Assembly (NCBI GenBank): GCA_024280895.1
Contig: JAJRPI010000096.1
Span: 48,013-112,012 of the forward strand
Direction: 5' to 3'
DNA length: 64,000 nucleotides
From: Alphaproteobacteria bacterium
Lineage (GTDB): Bacteria > Pseudomonadota > Alphaproteobacteria > Rhizobiales > JAKIUO01
In this document: positions 51,137 through 60,981 of the stretch, in pieces
Position numbering within the stretch: position 1 is the first letter of the stretch
Layout: the number at the start of each line of letters is the position of its first letter
Notes under the pieces: model-generated
The model's input: the letters and a program-made list of their open reading frames with translations, nothing else
Told to the model about the DNA's origin: nothing
Database searches by the model: none
Made by a program: the position numbers and the translations under genes

Positions 51137-52465
51137 TTGAGAAAAATGGCGGGATTTGCGAAACGATGGCGGGTTATGTCCCGTCTCTTGTCGGGATTTA
51201 TGGTGGCGGGCCTATTGGTCGCTTTTGCCCCCTTTGCCAATGCCGAATCGCTGGCTCAGGCCTTGCAGCGCGCAATGGCAACCAATCCAACTATCAATGC
51301 CGAGCGCGAGAAATTACAGGCTGTTGATGAGGGTCTTGATATTGCCGGGGCTGGTTATCGCCCCACTATTTCTCTGAACGGTGATATCAACCGCCAGAAC
51401 AGCTATACCGACTTCAATGGCATTGGAGATACGGATGATACCATCACATCACGCGGTTATTCGGTAACGCTCAGCCAGCCTCTTTATAGCGGTGGGCGTA
51501 CAGTCGCGGCTGTTAGCGAAGCCGAGGCCAATAGTTTGGCGGCGCGCGAAGCTTTGCGCAATGTCGTGCAAAATGTGCTTTTGGAAGTCGCCACAACATA
51601 TGTCGCTGTGGTGCGTGATACCACCATCAAAGATCTACGCAGAAATAATTTGCGCCTGCTGGATAAGCAATTGCGCGCTACCAGAGGTCGCCATGAGGCT
51701 GGCGTTGTGACCAGCACCGATGTGGCGCTGGCCCTATCACGCAAAAGTGCGGCGCAATCGGAATTGACGTTGGCCGATGCGAATTTGCGGACCGCTCGCG
51801 CCGAATATATGCGGTTGACGGGGCGTGCGGCGGTGAAGTCATTCTACCCTGCGGTCCGTGGCAAACGCACGGCTGGCAATCTGAGGGCTGCAATTAATAT
51901 TGGAAAAAATGAGAATCCAGCGATCCTTGCGGCTTTTTACGCCAAGGATGCCGCCCAGTTTGCCATTAATCAGGTGCGAGGGGAGCGCTTGCCTCAGCTG
52001 TCACTAGAAGCTGGTTTTGACAGCCACTGGGATGTGAGCAAACGCGTCGAACAGCAACGTACAGCCAATATCAGGTTGCGGGGTACCATGCCATTTTATC
52101 AAGGCGGCGCGGTGATGGCAAAAATCCGCCGCGCACGGGCGACTTATCGGCAAAGAACCCTCGAAGTATCAGCGGCGCAGGCAAGAACGCACTCGCAAAT
52201 CGTCTCTAACTGGGGAGCAATGCTCGCTTCCAAAGCGCGTATCAATTCCGCGCGAACACAAATAGAGGCCGCGCAACAAGCTTTGCTTGGTATTACCAAC
52301 GAAGAAAAAGTTGGGCAAAGAACGGTGCTTGATGTGCTGGATGCCGAACAGGAATTGCTGGGAGCCAAGGTTGCATTGCAGCAGGCGCGCGGCGATTATA
52401 TCAGCACCTATTTCCGCCTGTTAAGCGCCATGGGCCGCTTGCAGGCCAGCAATGGCATCTATTAG
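51137..52465 (+). CDS. tolC: TolC family outer membrane efflux protein (start may be 51146)
   Basis: SLAQALQRAMATNPTINAEREKLQAVDEGLDIAGAGYRPTISLNG; GGRTVAAVSEAEA. Confidence 0.93.
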   Translation: MRKMAGFAKRWRVMSRLLSGFMVAGLLVAFAPFANAESLAQALQRAMATNPTINAEREKLQAVDEGLDIAGAGYRPTISLNGDINRQNSYTDFNGIGDTDDTITSRGYSVTLSQPLYSGGRTVAAVSEAEANSLAAREALRNVVQNVLLEVATTYVAVVRDTTIKDLRRNNLRLLDKQLRATRGRHEAGVVTSTDVALALSRKSAAQSELTLADANLRTARAEYMRLTGRAAVKSFYPAVRGKRTAGNLRAAINIGKNENPAILAAFYAKDAAQFAINQVRGERLPQLSLEAGFDSHWDVSKRVEQQRTANIRLRGTMPFYQGGAVMAKIRRARATYRQRTLEVSAAQARTHSQIVSNWGAMLASKARINSARTQIEAAQQALLGITNEEKVGQRTVLDVLDAEQELLGAKVALQQARGDYISTYFRLLSAMGRLQASNGIY

Positions 52466-52764
52466 ATTATAGCCGGCCAGATCTTCATGACTTTTGCAAA
52501 TGGCACGGGGAGTGATTGCAAGGGAAAATTTGAGCGGTTCTTAAAGAGATCGCTAAAAATGGTTCCTTGATCAATATGTGGGATCCATTTTTGGCAGCCT
52601 TTCGTCTTGGCGCTCAAAAATCCATTTTCCGATGGTCGCTTTTGCAGACAAACAGTCAAAATTTTACCATCTGTGACACCTTAGCTTTGCCACAAGGCTT
52701 TCGCTTTGCGCAAATTCCTGCTATGTGCGGATTTCATTGCTGGTTGAGGGGGTTGAACCCCTAA

Positions 52765-52802
52765 ACCGGTTCCGGTCGCAGCCTACCCGGTAAAAACAAG
52801 GA
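52765..52802 (+). promoter_or_regulatory. preQ1-I riboswitch candidate
   Basis: ACCGGTTCCGGTCGCAGCCTACCCGGTAAAAACAAGG: P1 stem CCGG/CCGG around TCGCAGCCTAC loop, A-rich tail ending in SD AAGG; upstream of queD-queE. Confidence 0.78.
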
Positions 52803-52808
52803 CACAAT

Positions 52809-52943
52809 ATGAAGATGACCAACATCTGCATACGCAGATTGGCGCGCTATTTGCCTGCGCAATTGAGCGTGCCCGAAATATGGATGTACAGAGCTGACCT
52901 CGTGCTTTTGCCAGTCGTTCTCCCTTTGCAAGGAGATGCCTGA
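52809..52943 (+). CDS. 44-aa leader ORF upstream of and overlapping queD start
   Basis: ATG 7 nt after the riboswitch AAGG; MKMTNICIRRLARYLPAQLSVPEIWMYRADLVLLPVVLPLQGDA; TGA 52941-52943 overlaps queD ATG 52943. Confidence 0.55.
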   Translation: MKMTNICIRRLARYLPAQLSVPEIWMYRADLVLLPVVLPLQGDA

Positions 52944-53299
52944 TGTATCAGATTTCAAAAGAGTTTCATTTCTCCGCTTCCCATCAGTTGATCGGCTTGC
53001 CCGATGACCATCAATGCGCCCGTCTGCACGGGCACAATTATATCATCGTGGTGGAGCTATCGGCGGAGCAGCTGAATGCTCATGGTTTTATTCGCGATTA
53101 CTTTGAGCTTGCGCCTTTGAAACGCTATATTGACGAGGAGATCGATCACCGTCATCTCAACGACATTCTTGGCGATGACTGCGTTACAGCCGAACAGATG
53201 TGCAAGTATTTCTTTGATTGGTGCAAAACCCACTGGCCCGAGACATCTGCCGTACGGATCAGTGAAACCCCTAAAACCTGGGCCGAGTACAGAGCGTGA
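52943..53299 (+). CDS. queD: 6-carboxytetrahydropterin synthase
   Basis: [40 protein letters not shown]. Confidence 0.96.
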   Translation: MYQISKEFHFSASHQLIGLPDDHQCARLHGHNYIIVVELSAEQLNAHGFIRDYFELAPLKRYIDEEIDHRHLNDILGDDCVTAEQMCKYFFDWCKTHWPETSAVRISETPKTWAEYRA

Positions 53300-54033
53300 G
53301 GGAAAAGCCAGGCGGCGATATTTTGATCGCAGAAATTTTTGGTCCGACCATTCAGGGTGAGGGGGCGCTGATCGGCCTGCCGACCGTTTTTGTGCGCACG
53401 GGGGGCTGCGATTATCGCTGTTCCTGGTGTGATAGTCTGCATGCCGTTTCGAGCGCTTACCGTAAGGACTGGGTGCCCATGTCGAGCGAGGCGGTTTGGC
53501 AAAAAGTACGCGAGCTGTCGCACGGCGTTCCCTTGACCATATCTTTGTCTGGCGGTAATCCTGCCATACAACCATTTGCGCAGCTGATCAAACAAGGCCA
53601 TCTTGAGGGCTATCGGTTCGCCCTTGAAACCCAAGGGTCGATCGCTAAAGACTGGTTCAAAGATCTTGATACGCTGGTGCTGAGCCCCAAGCCACCGTCC
53701 AGCAAAATGCAAAGCGACTGGACCGCCTTTGATGCCTGCCTCGAAGCGGCGGGTAGCAAGCCAGACATCGTGTTGAAAATTGTGGTGTTCGATGACCGCG
53801 ATTATACTTACGCGCGCCAAGTGGCAAGCCGCTATCCGCGATTGCCGCTCTATTTGCAGCCCGGCAATCATACACCACCGCCACAGGGCAATGATCAAGC
53901 CGCCATTGACTTGGCAGGTCTCAATGCCCGGTTCGATTGGCTGATCGCCAAGGTGACGTCAGATCAATGGTTTGAGGTTCGCGTTCTGCCCCAGTTGCAT
54001 GTCATGTTGTGGGGCAATAAACGAGGCGTCTGA
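53296..54033 (+). CDS. queE: 7-carboxy-7-deazaguanine synthase (radical SAM)
   Basis: [39 protein letters not shown]. Confidence 0.96.
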   Translation: MREKPGGDILIAEIFGPTIQGEGALIGLPTVFVRTGGCDYRCSWCDSLHAVSSAYRKDWVPMSSEAVWQKVRELSHGVPLTISLSGGNPAIQPFAQLIKQGHLEGYRFALETQGSIAKDWFKDLDTLVLSPKPPSSKMQSDWTAFDACLEAAGSKPDIVLKIVVFDDRDYTYARQVASRYPRLPLYLQPGNHTPPPQGNDQAAIDLAGLNARFDWLIAKVTSDQWFEVRVLPQLHVMLWGNKRGV

Positions 54034-54177
54034 GAGTATTTAGACACTATCTCAATACATTTAAATATATGAATATTAACCAAAAAACCGATCAAAACAG
54101 TTTAAATCTGACTTGTATTTAATTTTATGACGGTTACACTCTTATCTGTATTTGCAACTTATAAAGAGGGCCCCATG

Positions 54178-55527
54178 ATGAAAATACTGACTTCATGTCC
54201 AAAATTGATGATTGGAGCGCTGATTGCTGCTTTAGTCTTGCCATTTGGTGTCGCGTGCGCTGTTGATGGTACATTGACGATTGTTACCTCTTACCCACCA
54301 GATACAACAACAACGTTCAAAAAAGCATTTGAAAAGAAATATCCCGGCGTCAAGGTCGAAATGCTCAAGAAAAAGACCACTGCTGGCATCAAATATCTTC
54401 AAGAAACCTCCAGCAATAACAAGTCTGATATGTTCTGGGCCTCGGCACCTGATGCGTTTGAAGTGCTCAAGGGCGACAATCTGCTGGTCAAATATGATGT
54501 TAAAGTCAAAGGCATACCTGAAAAAGTTGGATCCTTTCCTGTCAATGATCCTGACGGTTATTACAAGGGCTTTGCGGCCTCAGGTTATGGCATCATGTGG
54601 AATACGCGCTATTTGAAAGCCAAGAAATTGCCAGTGGCCACCGAATGGGCGCAGCTTAAAAACCCCATTTATCATGGCCATGTTGGTATGAGTGCACCCT
54701 CGCGTTCGGGAACAACCCATCTCACCGTTGAGACCCTTATTCAGGGCATGGGCTGGGACAAAGGCTGGGCTGAATGGAAAGCCATTGGCGGTAATTTTAA
54801 AACCATCACGGCGCGTAGTTTTGGTGTACCGGACGGCGTTAATTCGGGTCAGTTCGGGCTTGGTATTGTCATTGACTTTTTTGGCCTGTCCTCAAAAGCA
54901 TCTGGTTTTCCTGTCGATTATGCCTATCCGAAACTAACAACGCTGGTGCCAGCCAATATCGCTATCGTCAAGAACGCACCCAATGCCAAAGCGGCAGCGG
55001 CCTTTATCGAGTTCTTGATGTCGACGCAGGGCCAGGAATTATTGCTCGACCCCAAAATTCGCCGCTTGCCAGTCAACCCAGCGACATATGCCAAAGCGCC
55101 AGAAGGTTTTCCAAACCCCTTCAAGGACAGCTCCATTGGGGCGGCGGTGAAATTTGACCTTGGCTTGTCAAAGAGCCGCTATAATGTGGTCAACTCTTTG
55201 TTTGATGTGATGATCACCTATCGCATTGACGAGTTGCGCGCTGCCGTTAAAGCGGTGCAAGATGCCAAAGCCGCGATGGCTGGAAAATCCAATGCGGATG
55301 CGGCCAAGCTGATTGCTGAGGCCGAAGCATTGATCAGTAAAATGCCGATCTCTGAGGCTAAGGCGAGCGAAAAAGACTTTGCCAGTATCTTTAAAAAGAA
55401 GCGCAAAAAAGCCACCACAAAGATCACGGGCCGCCAAGCTGAAGTCGAAGGCGGGTGGGATAATATGGTGAAAGCCAATTATGCCAAAGCCGTTGAATTG
55501 GCCAATAAAGCCAAATCAATGCTGTAG
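54178..55527 (+). CDS. ABC transporter periplasmic substrate-binding protein (Fe3+/AfuA-type)
   Basis: Signal peptide; TLTIVTSYPPDTTTTFKKAFEKKYPGVKVEM; followed by permease and ATPase. Confidence 0.88.
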   Translation: MKILTSCPKLMIGALIAALVLPFGVACAVDGTLTIVTSYPPDTTTTFKKAFEKKYPGVKVEMLKKKTTAGIKYLQETSSNNKSDMFWASAPDAFEVLKGDNLLVKYDVKVKGIPEKVGSFPVNDPDGYYKGFAASGYGIMWNTRYLKAKKLPVATEWAQLKNPIYHGHVGMSAPSRSGTTHLTVETLIQGMGWDKGWAEWKAIGGNFKTITARSFGVPDGVNSGQFGLGIVIDFFGLSSKASGFPVDYAYPKLTTLVPANIAIVKNAPNAKAAAAFIEFLMSTQGQELLLDPKIRRLPVNPATYAKAPEGFPNPFKDSSIGAAVKFDLGLSKSRYNVVNSLFDVMITYRIDELRAAVKAVQDAKAAMAGKSNADAAKLIAEAEALISKMPISEAKASEKDFASIFKKKRKKATTKITGRQAEVEGGWDNMVKANYAKAVELANKAKSML

Positions 55528-55566
55528 AGACCCATGTTGTTTTAGCGTCCTGACACGGCGAGAATG

Positions 55567-55607
55567 ATTGAGGGAGCAAGAGTGCTCGAAACTCTTGCTC
55601 CCTCAAT
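55567..55607 (+). terminator. Perfect 16-bp stem-loop between substrate-binding protein and permease genes
   Basis: ATTGAGGGAGCAAGAG - TGCTCGAAA - CTCTTGCTCCCTCAAT; no T-tract directly downstream. Confidence 0.7.
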
Positions 55608-55645
55608 AATGAGAAATATCACGGGAACGGGTAAGGGGGGCCGGC

Positions 55646-57361
55646 ATGTCTGTTTTGTCAAAAAGCGAACGGGGTCCCGCAGCTGTCGGTTTGTTGATCG
55701 CTGTTCTGCTGGCTTTGTTTCTGCTTATTCCGGTTTTAAAAGTCATTTATGTGGCGTTTCTGGATGCCAATACCGGCGAGTTGACGCTGATAAATTTTAA
55801 GGATTTTTTTGCCTCCTCGCTGTTTCGCGAAAGCTTTTATAACTCTCTTTATGTGGCGGCGATGTCAGTGGTCTTCGCGACCCTGATTGCGCTACCGCTT
55901 GCCTATTTTACCACCCGTTTCAATTTTTCAGGCGCCATCATCATTCAGACGCTGGGCATCATTCCCCTTATCATGCCGCCCTTTGTTGGTGCGGTGGCCA
56001 TGAAGCTGTTGTTTGGCTCCAACGGGTCGGTCAATCTTTTGCTCGAAGAATATTTCGGTATCAATATTCCTTTTATGGAGGGGCTGAACGGCGTCATTCT
56101 GGTGGAGAGTATCCACTATTTTCCGTTTATATTGATCAATCTATCAGCGGCCTTGGTCAATATTGATCGCTCTATGGAAGAGAGCGCGCAAAATCTTGGC
56201 TCACATGGCTTTCGCATGTTTCGCCGCATCGTCTTTCCCCTTGCCATGCCGGGATTTCTGGCCGGCGCGGCGCTCGTATTCATCAAGGTGTTTGATGATC
56301 TTGGCACGCCGCTCTTGCTTGACGTCAACAAGATGCTGGCACCCCAAGCCTATCTGCGTATCACCAGCATCGGCATCTCGGACCCCATGGGCTATGTGAT
56401 CTCGGTGATCCTCATCGCTTTTTCTCTTTTGTCTCTGTATGTGTCGTTGATGGCCATGAAGGGCAAGGATTATGCAACCGCGCAAAAAGGCGGGGGGGGG
56501 CTGTCAAAGCGTGACCTCAAACCCCATGAGAAAGTCGCGACCTATGCGCTGGTACTGTTCATTTTGGCGGTCGTGCTGTCGCCTCATCTGGGACTGCTAT
56601 TATTGTCCTTTGGCACGGTCTGGTCGTTCGCTGTGCTGCCAGATGCCTATACGTTCGCGCACTATGTCAAGGTGGCCAGCGAAGCCTCGCAATATATCAG
56701 CAATACCCTTTTATATGCCGGTATCGCCGCCTTGTTCGATGTTATCCTTGGCACCGCCATCGCTTATATCGTGTTCCGTACAAAGCTGACGGGGCGCAAA
56801 TGGCTCGACTATGGAGCGACAATGGCGCTGGCTGTTCCAGGCGTTGTTTTGGGGATTGGTTATTTGCGCACCTTTTATACGATCGATGTCCCCTTTGTTG
56901 ATCAGCCGCTGGCCACCTGGTGGGTCATCATTGTCATTGCCTTGACCGTGCGCCGTTTGCCCTATGCCTTGCGTTCATGTGTCGCCGCCATTCAGCAGGT
57001 CAGTCCAATGCTGGAGGAAGCGGCGGAAAATCTTGGCGCCACCAAGGGGCGCACCGTCATGCGCATTGTCGTGCCGCTGATGAGTGGCGGCATCCTTGCT
57101 GGCTTCGTAACCAGTTTCGCTACCGCCTCTGTCGAGCTTTCAGCCACGATCATGCTGGTGTCACGAGAATCTGATGCGCCTTTGGCCTTTGGCATTTACG
57201 AGTTTATGCAATCGGCTTCGGGCCGCGGTCCGGGCGCAGCGCTTGGTATGATCGCCGTGGTACTGGTTGGCTTGGGCACCTATTTTTCCCACAAGATTAT
57301 CGAGCGCACGGAGAAATCTCGCAGCAGCACTCGACCCGTCAATGAGGAGGCTGAGGCATGA
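55646..57361 (+). CDS. ABC transporter permease (duplicated FbpB-type)
   Basis: Two permease halves; EESAQNLGSHGFRMFRRIVFPLAMPG and EEAAENLGATKGRTVMRIVVPLMSGG. Confidence 0.93.
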   Translation: MSVLSKSERGPAAVGLLIAVLLALFLLIPVLKVIYVAFLDANTGELTLINFKDFFASSLFRESFYNSLYVAAMSVVFATLIALPLAYFTTRFNFSGAIIIQTLGIIPLIMPPFVGAVAMKLLFGSNGSVNLLLEEYFGINIPFMEGLNGVILVESIHYFPFILINLSAALVNIDRSMEESAQNLGSHGFRMFRRIVFPLAMPGFLAGAALVFIKVFDDLGTPLLLDVNKMLAPQAYLRITSIGISDPMGYVISVILIAFSLLSLYVSLMAMKGKDYATAQKGGGGLSKRDLKPHEKVATYALVLFILAVVLSPHLGLLLLSFGTVWSFAVLPDAYTFAHYVKVASEASQYISNTLLYAGIAALFDVILGTAIAYIVFRTKLTGRKWLDYGATMALAVPGVVLGIGYLRTFYTIDVPFVDQPLATWWVIIVIALTVRRLPYALRSCVAAIQQVSPMLEEAAENLGATKGRTVMRIVVPLMSGGILAGFVTSFATASVELSATIMLVSRESDAPLAFGIYEFMQSASGRGPGAALGMIAVVLVGLGTYFSHKIIERTEKSRSSTRPVNEEAEA

Positions 57362-58440
57362 GTTTGCAAGCAAAAAGTACTGAAGTGATCATCGAAAATC
57401 TGGGACTCTCTTTTGGTGATACACAAGTATTGAAGGGCATTGACCTGACCATCAAGGCGGGGGAATTCTTTTCGTTTCTTGGTCCCTCTGGTTCGGGTAA
57501 ATCCACATTGTTGCGCGCAATCGCTGGTTTTGGACCAGAGCCAACGGGACGCATTTTGATCGGCGGCCAAGAGGTTGCCAAGCTACCGCCATGGGAGCGC
57601 AATGTTGGGATGGTGTTTCAATCTTACGCCCTGTGGCCCCATATGACGGTGGCTAAAAATGTGGCGTTCGGATTGGAAGAGCGCAAGGTGGCGAGGCCGG
57701 AAATTGACAAGCGCGTGAAAGAAGCGCTGGACCTTGTGGACCTCGCTGATTATGCGCAGCGCCGTCCCTCGCAATTGTCGGGCGGGCAGCAGCAAAGGGT
57801 GGCACTGGCTCGCACCATCATCATCGAACCAAGGGTGTTGTTGCTGGATGAGCCGCTGTCCAATCTTGACGCTAATCTGCGCGTGCAGATGCGCCGCGAT
57901 ATTTTGAGCTTGCAGAAAAAACTCAATCTCACCACCATCTTTGTCACCCATGATCAAGAAGAAGCCAATACCACCTCGGCGCGCATGGCGGTGCTCAATA
58001 ATGGTATTTTGCAACAGGTCGGTGCGCCGATAGAACTTTATGATGCGCCTGCCAACCGATTTGTCGCAAGCTTTCTAGGCACCGCAAATATTCTGGAAGG
58101 CGAGACCAAAACCAATGGTGAGCTGACCGCTTTTCTCACAAGCGGCGGCCTGCAAATCCCGCTCAAACAAGGCACAGACCACATCACCACCATCGCCATC
58201 CGCCCACAAAATATCAGCCTGCATGCCCCTGGTGGGAGTCCGTCAGAAGCCGAGATCCGCTTTAAAGCGATTGTGGAAGAAACGGAGTTTCTCGGCAGTA
58301 CTTTGCGTTATGGCGTCAAAGCAGGCGGCGAGACCATGCTCGTCGATCATGTTCACAAACCAGGCGACCGCGTTTTTGCAATTGCAGAGCAGGTCGACAT
58401 GGCAATCACACCTGACCATGTGACATTGCTGCACGGGTGA
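57358..58440 (+). CDS. ABC transporter ATP-binding protein (FbpC-type)
   Basis: LGPSGSGKSTLLRAIAGF; LSGGQQQRVALARTI; LLLDEPLSNLD. Confidence 0.96.
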   Translation: MSLQAKSTEVIIENLGLSFGDTQVLKGIDLTIKAGEFFSFLGPSGSGKSTLLRAIAGFGPEPTGRILIGGQEVAKLPPWERNVGMVFQSYALWPHMTVAKNVAFGLEERKVARPEIDKRVKEALDLVDLADYAQRRPSQLSGGQQQRVALARTIIIEPRVLLLDEPLSNLDANLRVQMRRDILSLQKKLNLTTIFVTHDQEEANTTSARMAVLNNGILQQVGAPIELYDAPANRFVASFLGTANILEGETKTNGELTAFLTSGGLQIPLKQGTDHITTIAIRPQNISLHAPGGSPSEAEIRFKAIVEETEFLGSTLRYGVKAGGETMLVDHVHKPGDRVFAIAEQVDMAITPDHVTLLHG

Positions 58441-58454
58441 GCTGAGACGGAGTT

Positions 58455-58822
58455 ATGAAGGTGGGCAACTCGAATTTAACGGCGCAAATGCGCTTGGCAA
58501 CTTACGGCACACTGGCACCCGGGCGCGTCAATAATCATCAGCTTGCAGGGTTGCAGGGTTGCAGGGCGTGTAGCGCCACGGATCTGTCCGCGGCGCGCTG
58601 ATTGAAGCTGGATGGGGGGCGGACCTTGGCTATCCAGGACTAAGACTCGATCCGTCAGGGCAAACCATAGATGTTTACATCTTTGAATCTTCAGACCTGC
58701 TCGATCACTGGCAGCGCCTCGACGAATTCGAAGGGATCGGTTACCAAAGAGTAGTGACGCAGGTAAACACCAGAGAGGGCGACTTGCAGGTGTCGATCTA
58801 TGTCATTAATGCTACAAAGTGA
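58455..58822 (+). pseudogene. Degraded gamma-glutamylcyclotransferase/AIG2-like gene
   Basis: MRLATYGTLAPGRVNNHQLAGLQ in one frame, GSVRGALIEAGWGADLGYPGLRLDPSG...FEGIGYQRVVT in another; three tandem TTGCAGGG copies at 58543-58566 and TAG at 58571. Confidence 0.8.
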
Positions 58823-58866
58823 GCGCTTGCCCCCCAATGGGCCAGCGCCCCTTTATATGTGATCGA

Positions 58867-60240
58867 TCAATTGGTGACGATTTCGGGTCCCATGAGCAAG
58901 GTTGGCAGCCAGGTTGAAATAATCGGCACATAGGTGACGAGTATCAAAAAGATAAACATGATGCCGACCCACGGCGCTGCCGCCTTGACCACGCGCAACA
59001 CCGACATTTGCGCCACCCCGGCAGTGACAAATAAGTTGAGCCCCACGGGGGGCGTGATCATGCCGATCTCCATATTGACCACCATGATAATACCAAGATG
59101 AATGGGATCAATGCCAAGCTTGATGGCAATGGGAAAGACCAATGGCGCGACAATAACGAGCAAACCTGATGGCTCCATAAACTGTCCACCGATCAGCAAA
59201 ATGATGTTGACGATGACCAGAAACAAGATCGGGCCAAAGCCGGCCGCCAGCATGGCCTCGGTAATCATTTGCGGGATGCGTTCTTCGGTTAGCACATGTT
59301 TTAAAATCAAAGCGTTGGCGATGATAAACATCAACATGATGGTCAGCTTGCCAGCTTCGAGCAGGGATTTCTTGGTGTCGGGATGCAGCAGAACGGTAAT
59401 AATGGCTTGAGGTTTTCTCAGCAGTGATATGGATTGGCCGTCAGCTCCTCGCAGTGGCCCCATGTCGCGATAGACAAAATTGGCGATAATAAAGGCGTAG
59501 ATTGCTGCGACCGCTGCGGCCTCGGTGGGTGTAAAGATACCGCCATAAATACCGCCAAGGATAATGACAATCAGCATCAGTCCCCATATGGCATCGCGTG
59601 CCGCTGAAAAAACTTCGCCCCATCCAGCCCACGGCTGTGATGGCAAGCCCTTGACTTTGGCATAGACGAATATGCCCGCAATCAGCATCAAGCCGGCCAG
59701 TAGTCCAGGAATTACGCCCGCCAGAAACATGCGCCCAACCGAGACATCGGTTGCTGCGGCATAGACAACCATGACGATGGAAGGGGGAATAAGGATGCCA
59801 AGCGTACCGGCATTGCAAATGATGCCAGCAGCGAAATCTTTCGAATAACCAACTTCGCGCATACCGGCGATGACAATGGTGCCAATGGCCACAACGGTCG
59901 CTGGAGATGAACCTGACAAGGCGGCAAACATCATGCAGGCAACCACAGAGGCTATTGCCAGGCCGCCCTGGAAATGACCGACAATGGAAATGGCAAAGCG
60001 AATGATGCGCCGCGCCACGCCGCCCGTTGACATGAAGGTCGAGGCCAGAATGAAGAACGGAATGGCCAGCAAAGTATAGTGACCATCAAAGGCTGAAAAA
60101 AGCGTCTGGGCGATAGAGGCCAAAGACCCGTCGGAGTGGACGATCAAAAACAGAATACTCGAGAGACCCAATGACACGCTGATCGGCACACCGATCAGCA
60201 TCAGGCCGATAATCATTGCAAAAAGTATGGCAACCTGCAT
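58867..60240 (-). CDS. dctM: TRAP transporter large permease (DctM)
   Basis: 12-TM type; AGIICNAGTLGILIPPSIVMVVYA; NMEIGMITPPVGLNLFV. Confidence 0.94.
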   Translation of the reverse strand: MQVAILFAMIIGLMLIGVPISVSLGLSSILFLIVHSDGSLASIAQTLFSAFDGHYTLLAIPFFILASTFMSTGGVARRIIRFAISIVGHFQGGLAIASVVACMMFAALSGSSPATVVAIGTIVIAGMREVGYSKDFAAGIICNAGTLGILIPPSIVMVVYAAATDVSVGRMFLAGVIPGLLAGLMLIAGIFVYAKVKGLPSQPWAGWGEVFSAARDAIWGLMLIVIILGGIYGGIFTPTEAAAVAAIYAFIIANFVYRDMGPLRGADGQSISLLRKPQAIITVLLHPDTKKSLLEAGKLTIMLMFIIANALILKHVLTEERIPQMITEAMLAAGFGPILFLVIVNIILLIGGQFMEPSGLLVIVAPLVFPIAIKLGIDPIHLGIIMVVNMEIGMITPPVGLNLFVTAGVAQMSVLRVVKAAAPWVGIMFIFLILVTYVPIISTWLPTLLMGPEIVTN

Positions 60241-60243
60241 GGA

Positions 60244-60897
60244 TTAATCCTCCGATTTTGAGTTGCCGGGAAGATCGCTTTTTGCGGCTTCTTCCATCAG
60301 GTCTTCAACTTCATGATTGGCCAGTAGAAATTCTTGTTGGCCGGTAAAAACGCGCCACGCTGTTTGTAAAAAGCGATAGGTCAAGAGCGCCATGCTGATG
60401 GGGAGAACAGCATAGGGAATGAAGCGCGGGATCTTCTCGTATTTTTCGCCATCGTTCAGCCAGACAGAGAGAAACTGGAGAACGTCCGGCATCGGGATAT
60501 CTTCGGTTTCAAGAAAAGCGCGCGTGGTCACAAATGGATACCAATAGTCCCAGCTGCCTTTGAGCAACAAAGCTGCAAAAGCCACGCAAGCCAGAGTGGC
60601 GATCAGCGTCAGGACTTTACGTGGCCCGGGGGCCAGTGCCTGCACCACGATATCGACACCGATATGAATAGAGTGTTTTACGGCATAGGAGGCGCCCAGC
60701 AAAACCAGCCAGGCAAACAGGAAAACCGTTGCTTCAAGCGCCCACAAAATATTGGAATTGAAAACATAACGGGCGATCACATTGGCAAATGTGATGAGGG
60801 TCATGACGCCAAGAAGCAGCGCTATCAGGGTTTCCTCGATACTGTCGATCACTCTTGACCAACGGCTTTGCGTGGATGTTGACATATGTTCCCCCAA
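60244..60897 (-). CDS. dctQ: TRAP transporter small permease (DctQ)
   Basis: Between DctP and DctM; FAWLVLLGASYAVKHSIHIGVD. Confidence 0.92.
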   Translation of the reverse strand: MGEHMSTSTQSRWSRVIDSIEETLIALLLGVMTLITFANVIARYVFNSNILWALEATVFLFAWLVLLGASYAVKHSIHIGVDIVVQALAPGPRKVLTLIATLACVAFAALLLKGSWDYWYPFVTTRAFLETEDIPMPDVLQFLSVWLNDGEKYEKIPRFIPYAVLPISMALLTYRFLQTAWRVFTGQQEFLLANHEVEDLMEEAAKSDLPGNSKSED

Positions 60898-60981
60898 GAC
60901 TGGCGTTTAATTGAGGGCTGCGCCATCAAGTAACAGCGCAGCCCTTTATTCTAGGTCAAAGTCAGATTAAAACTGGCGGCC

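Noticed and set aside
52567-52764. 65-aa ORF upstream of the preQ1 element
   Set aside because: Low-quality composition, no RBS or motif recognised; likely leader or untranslated DNA.
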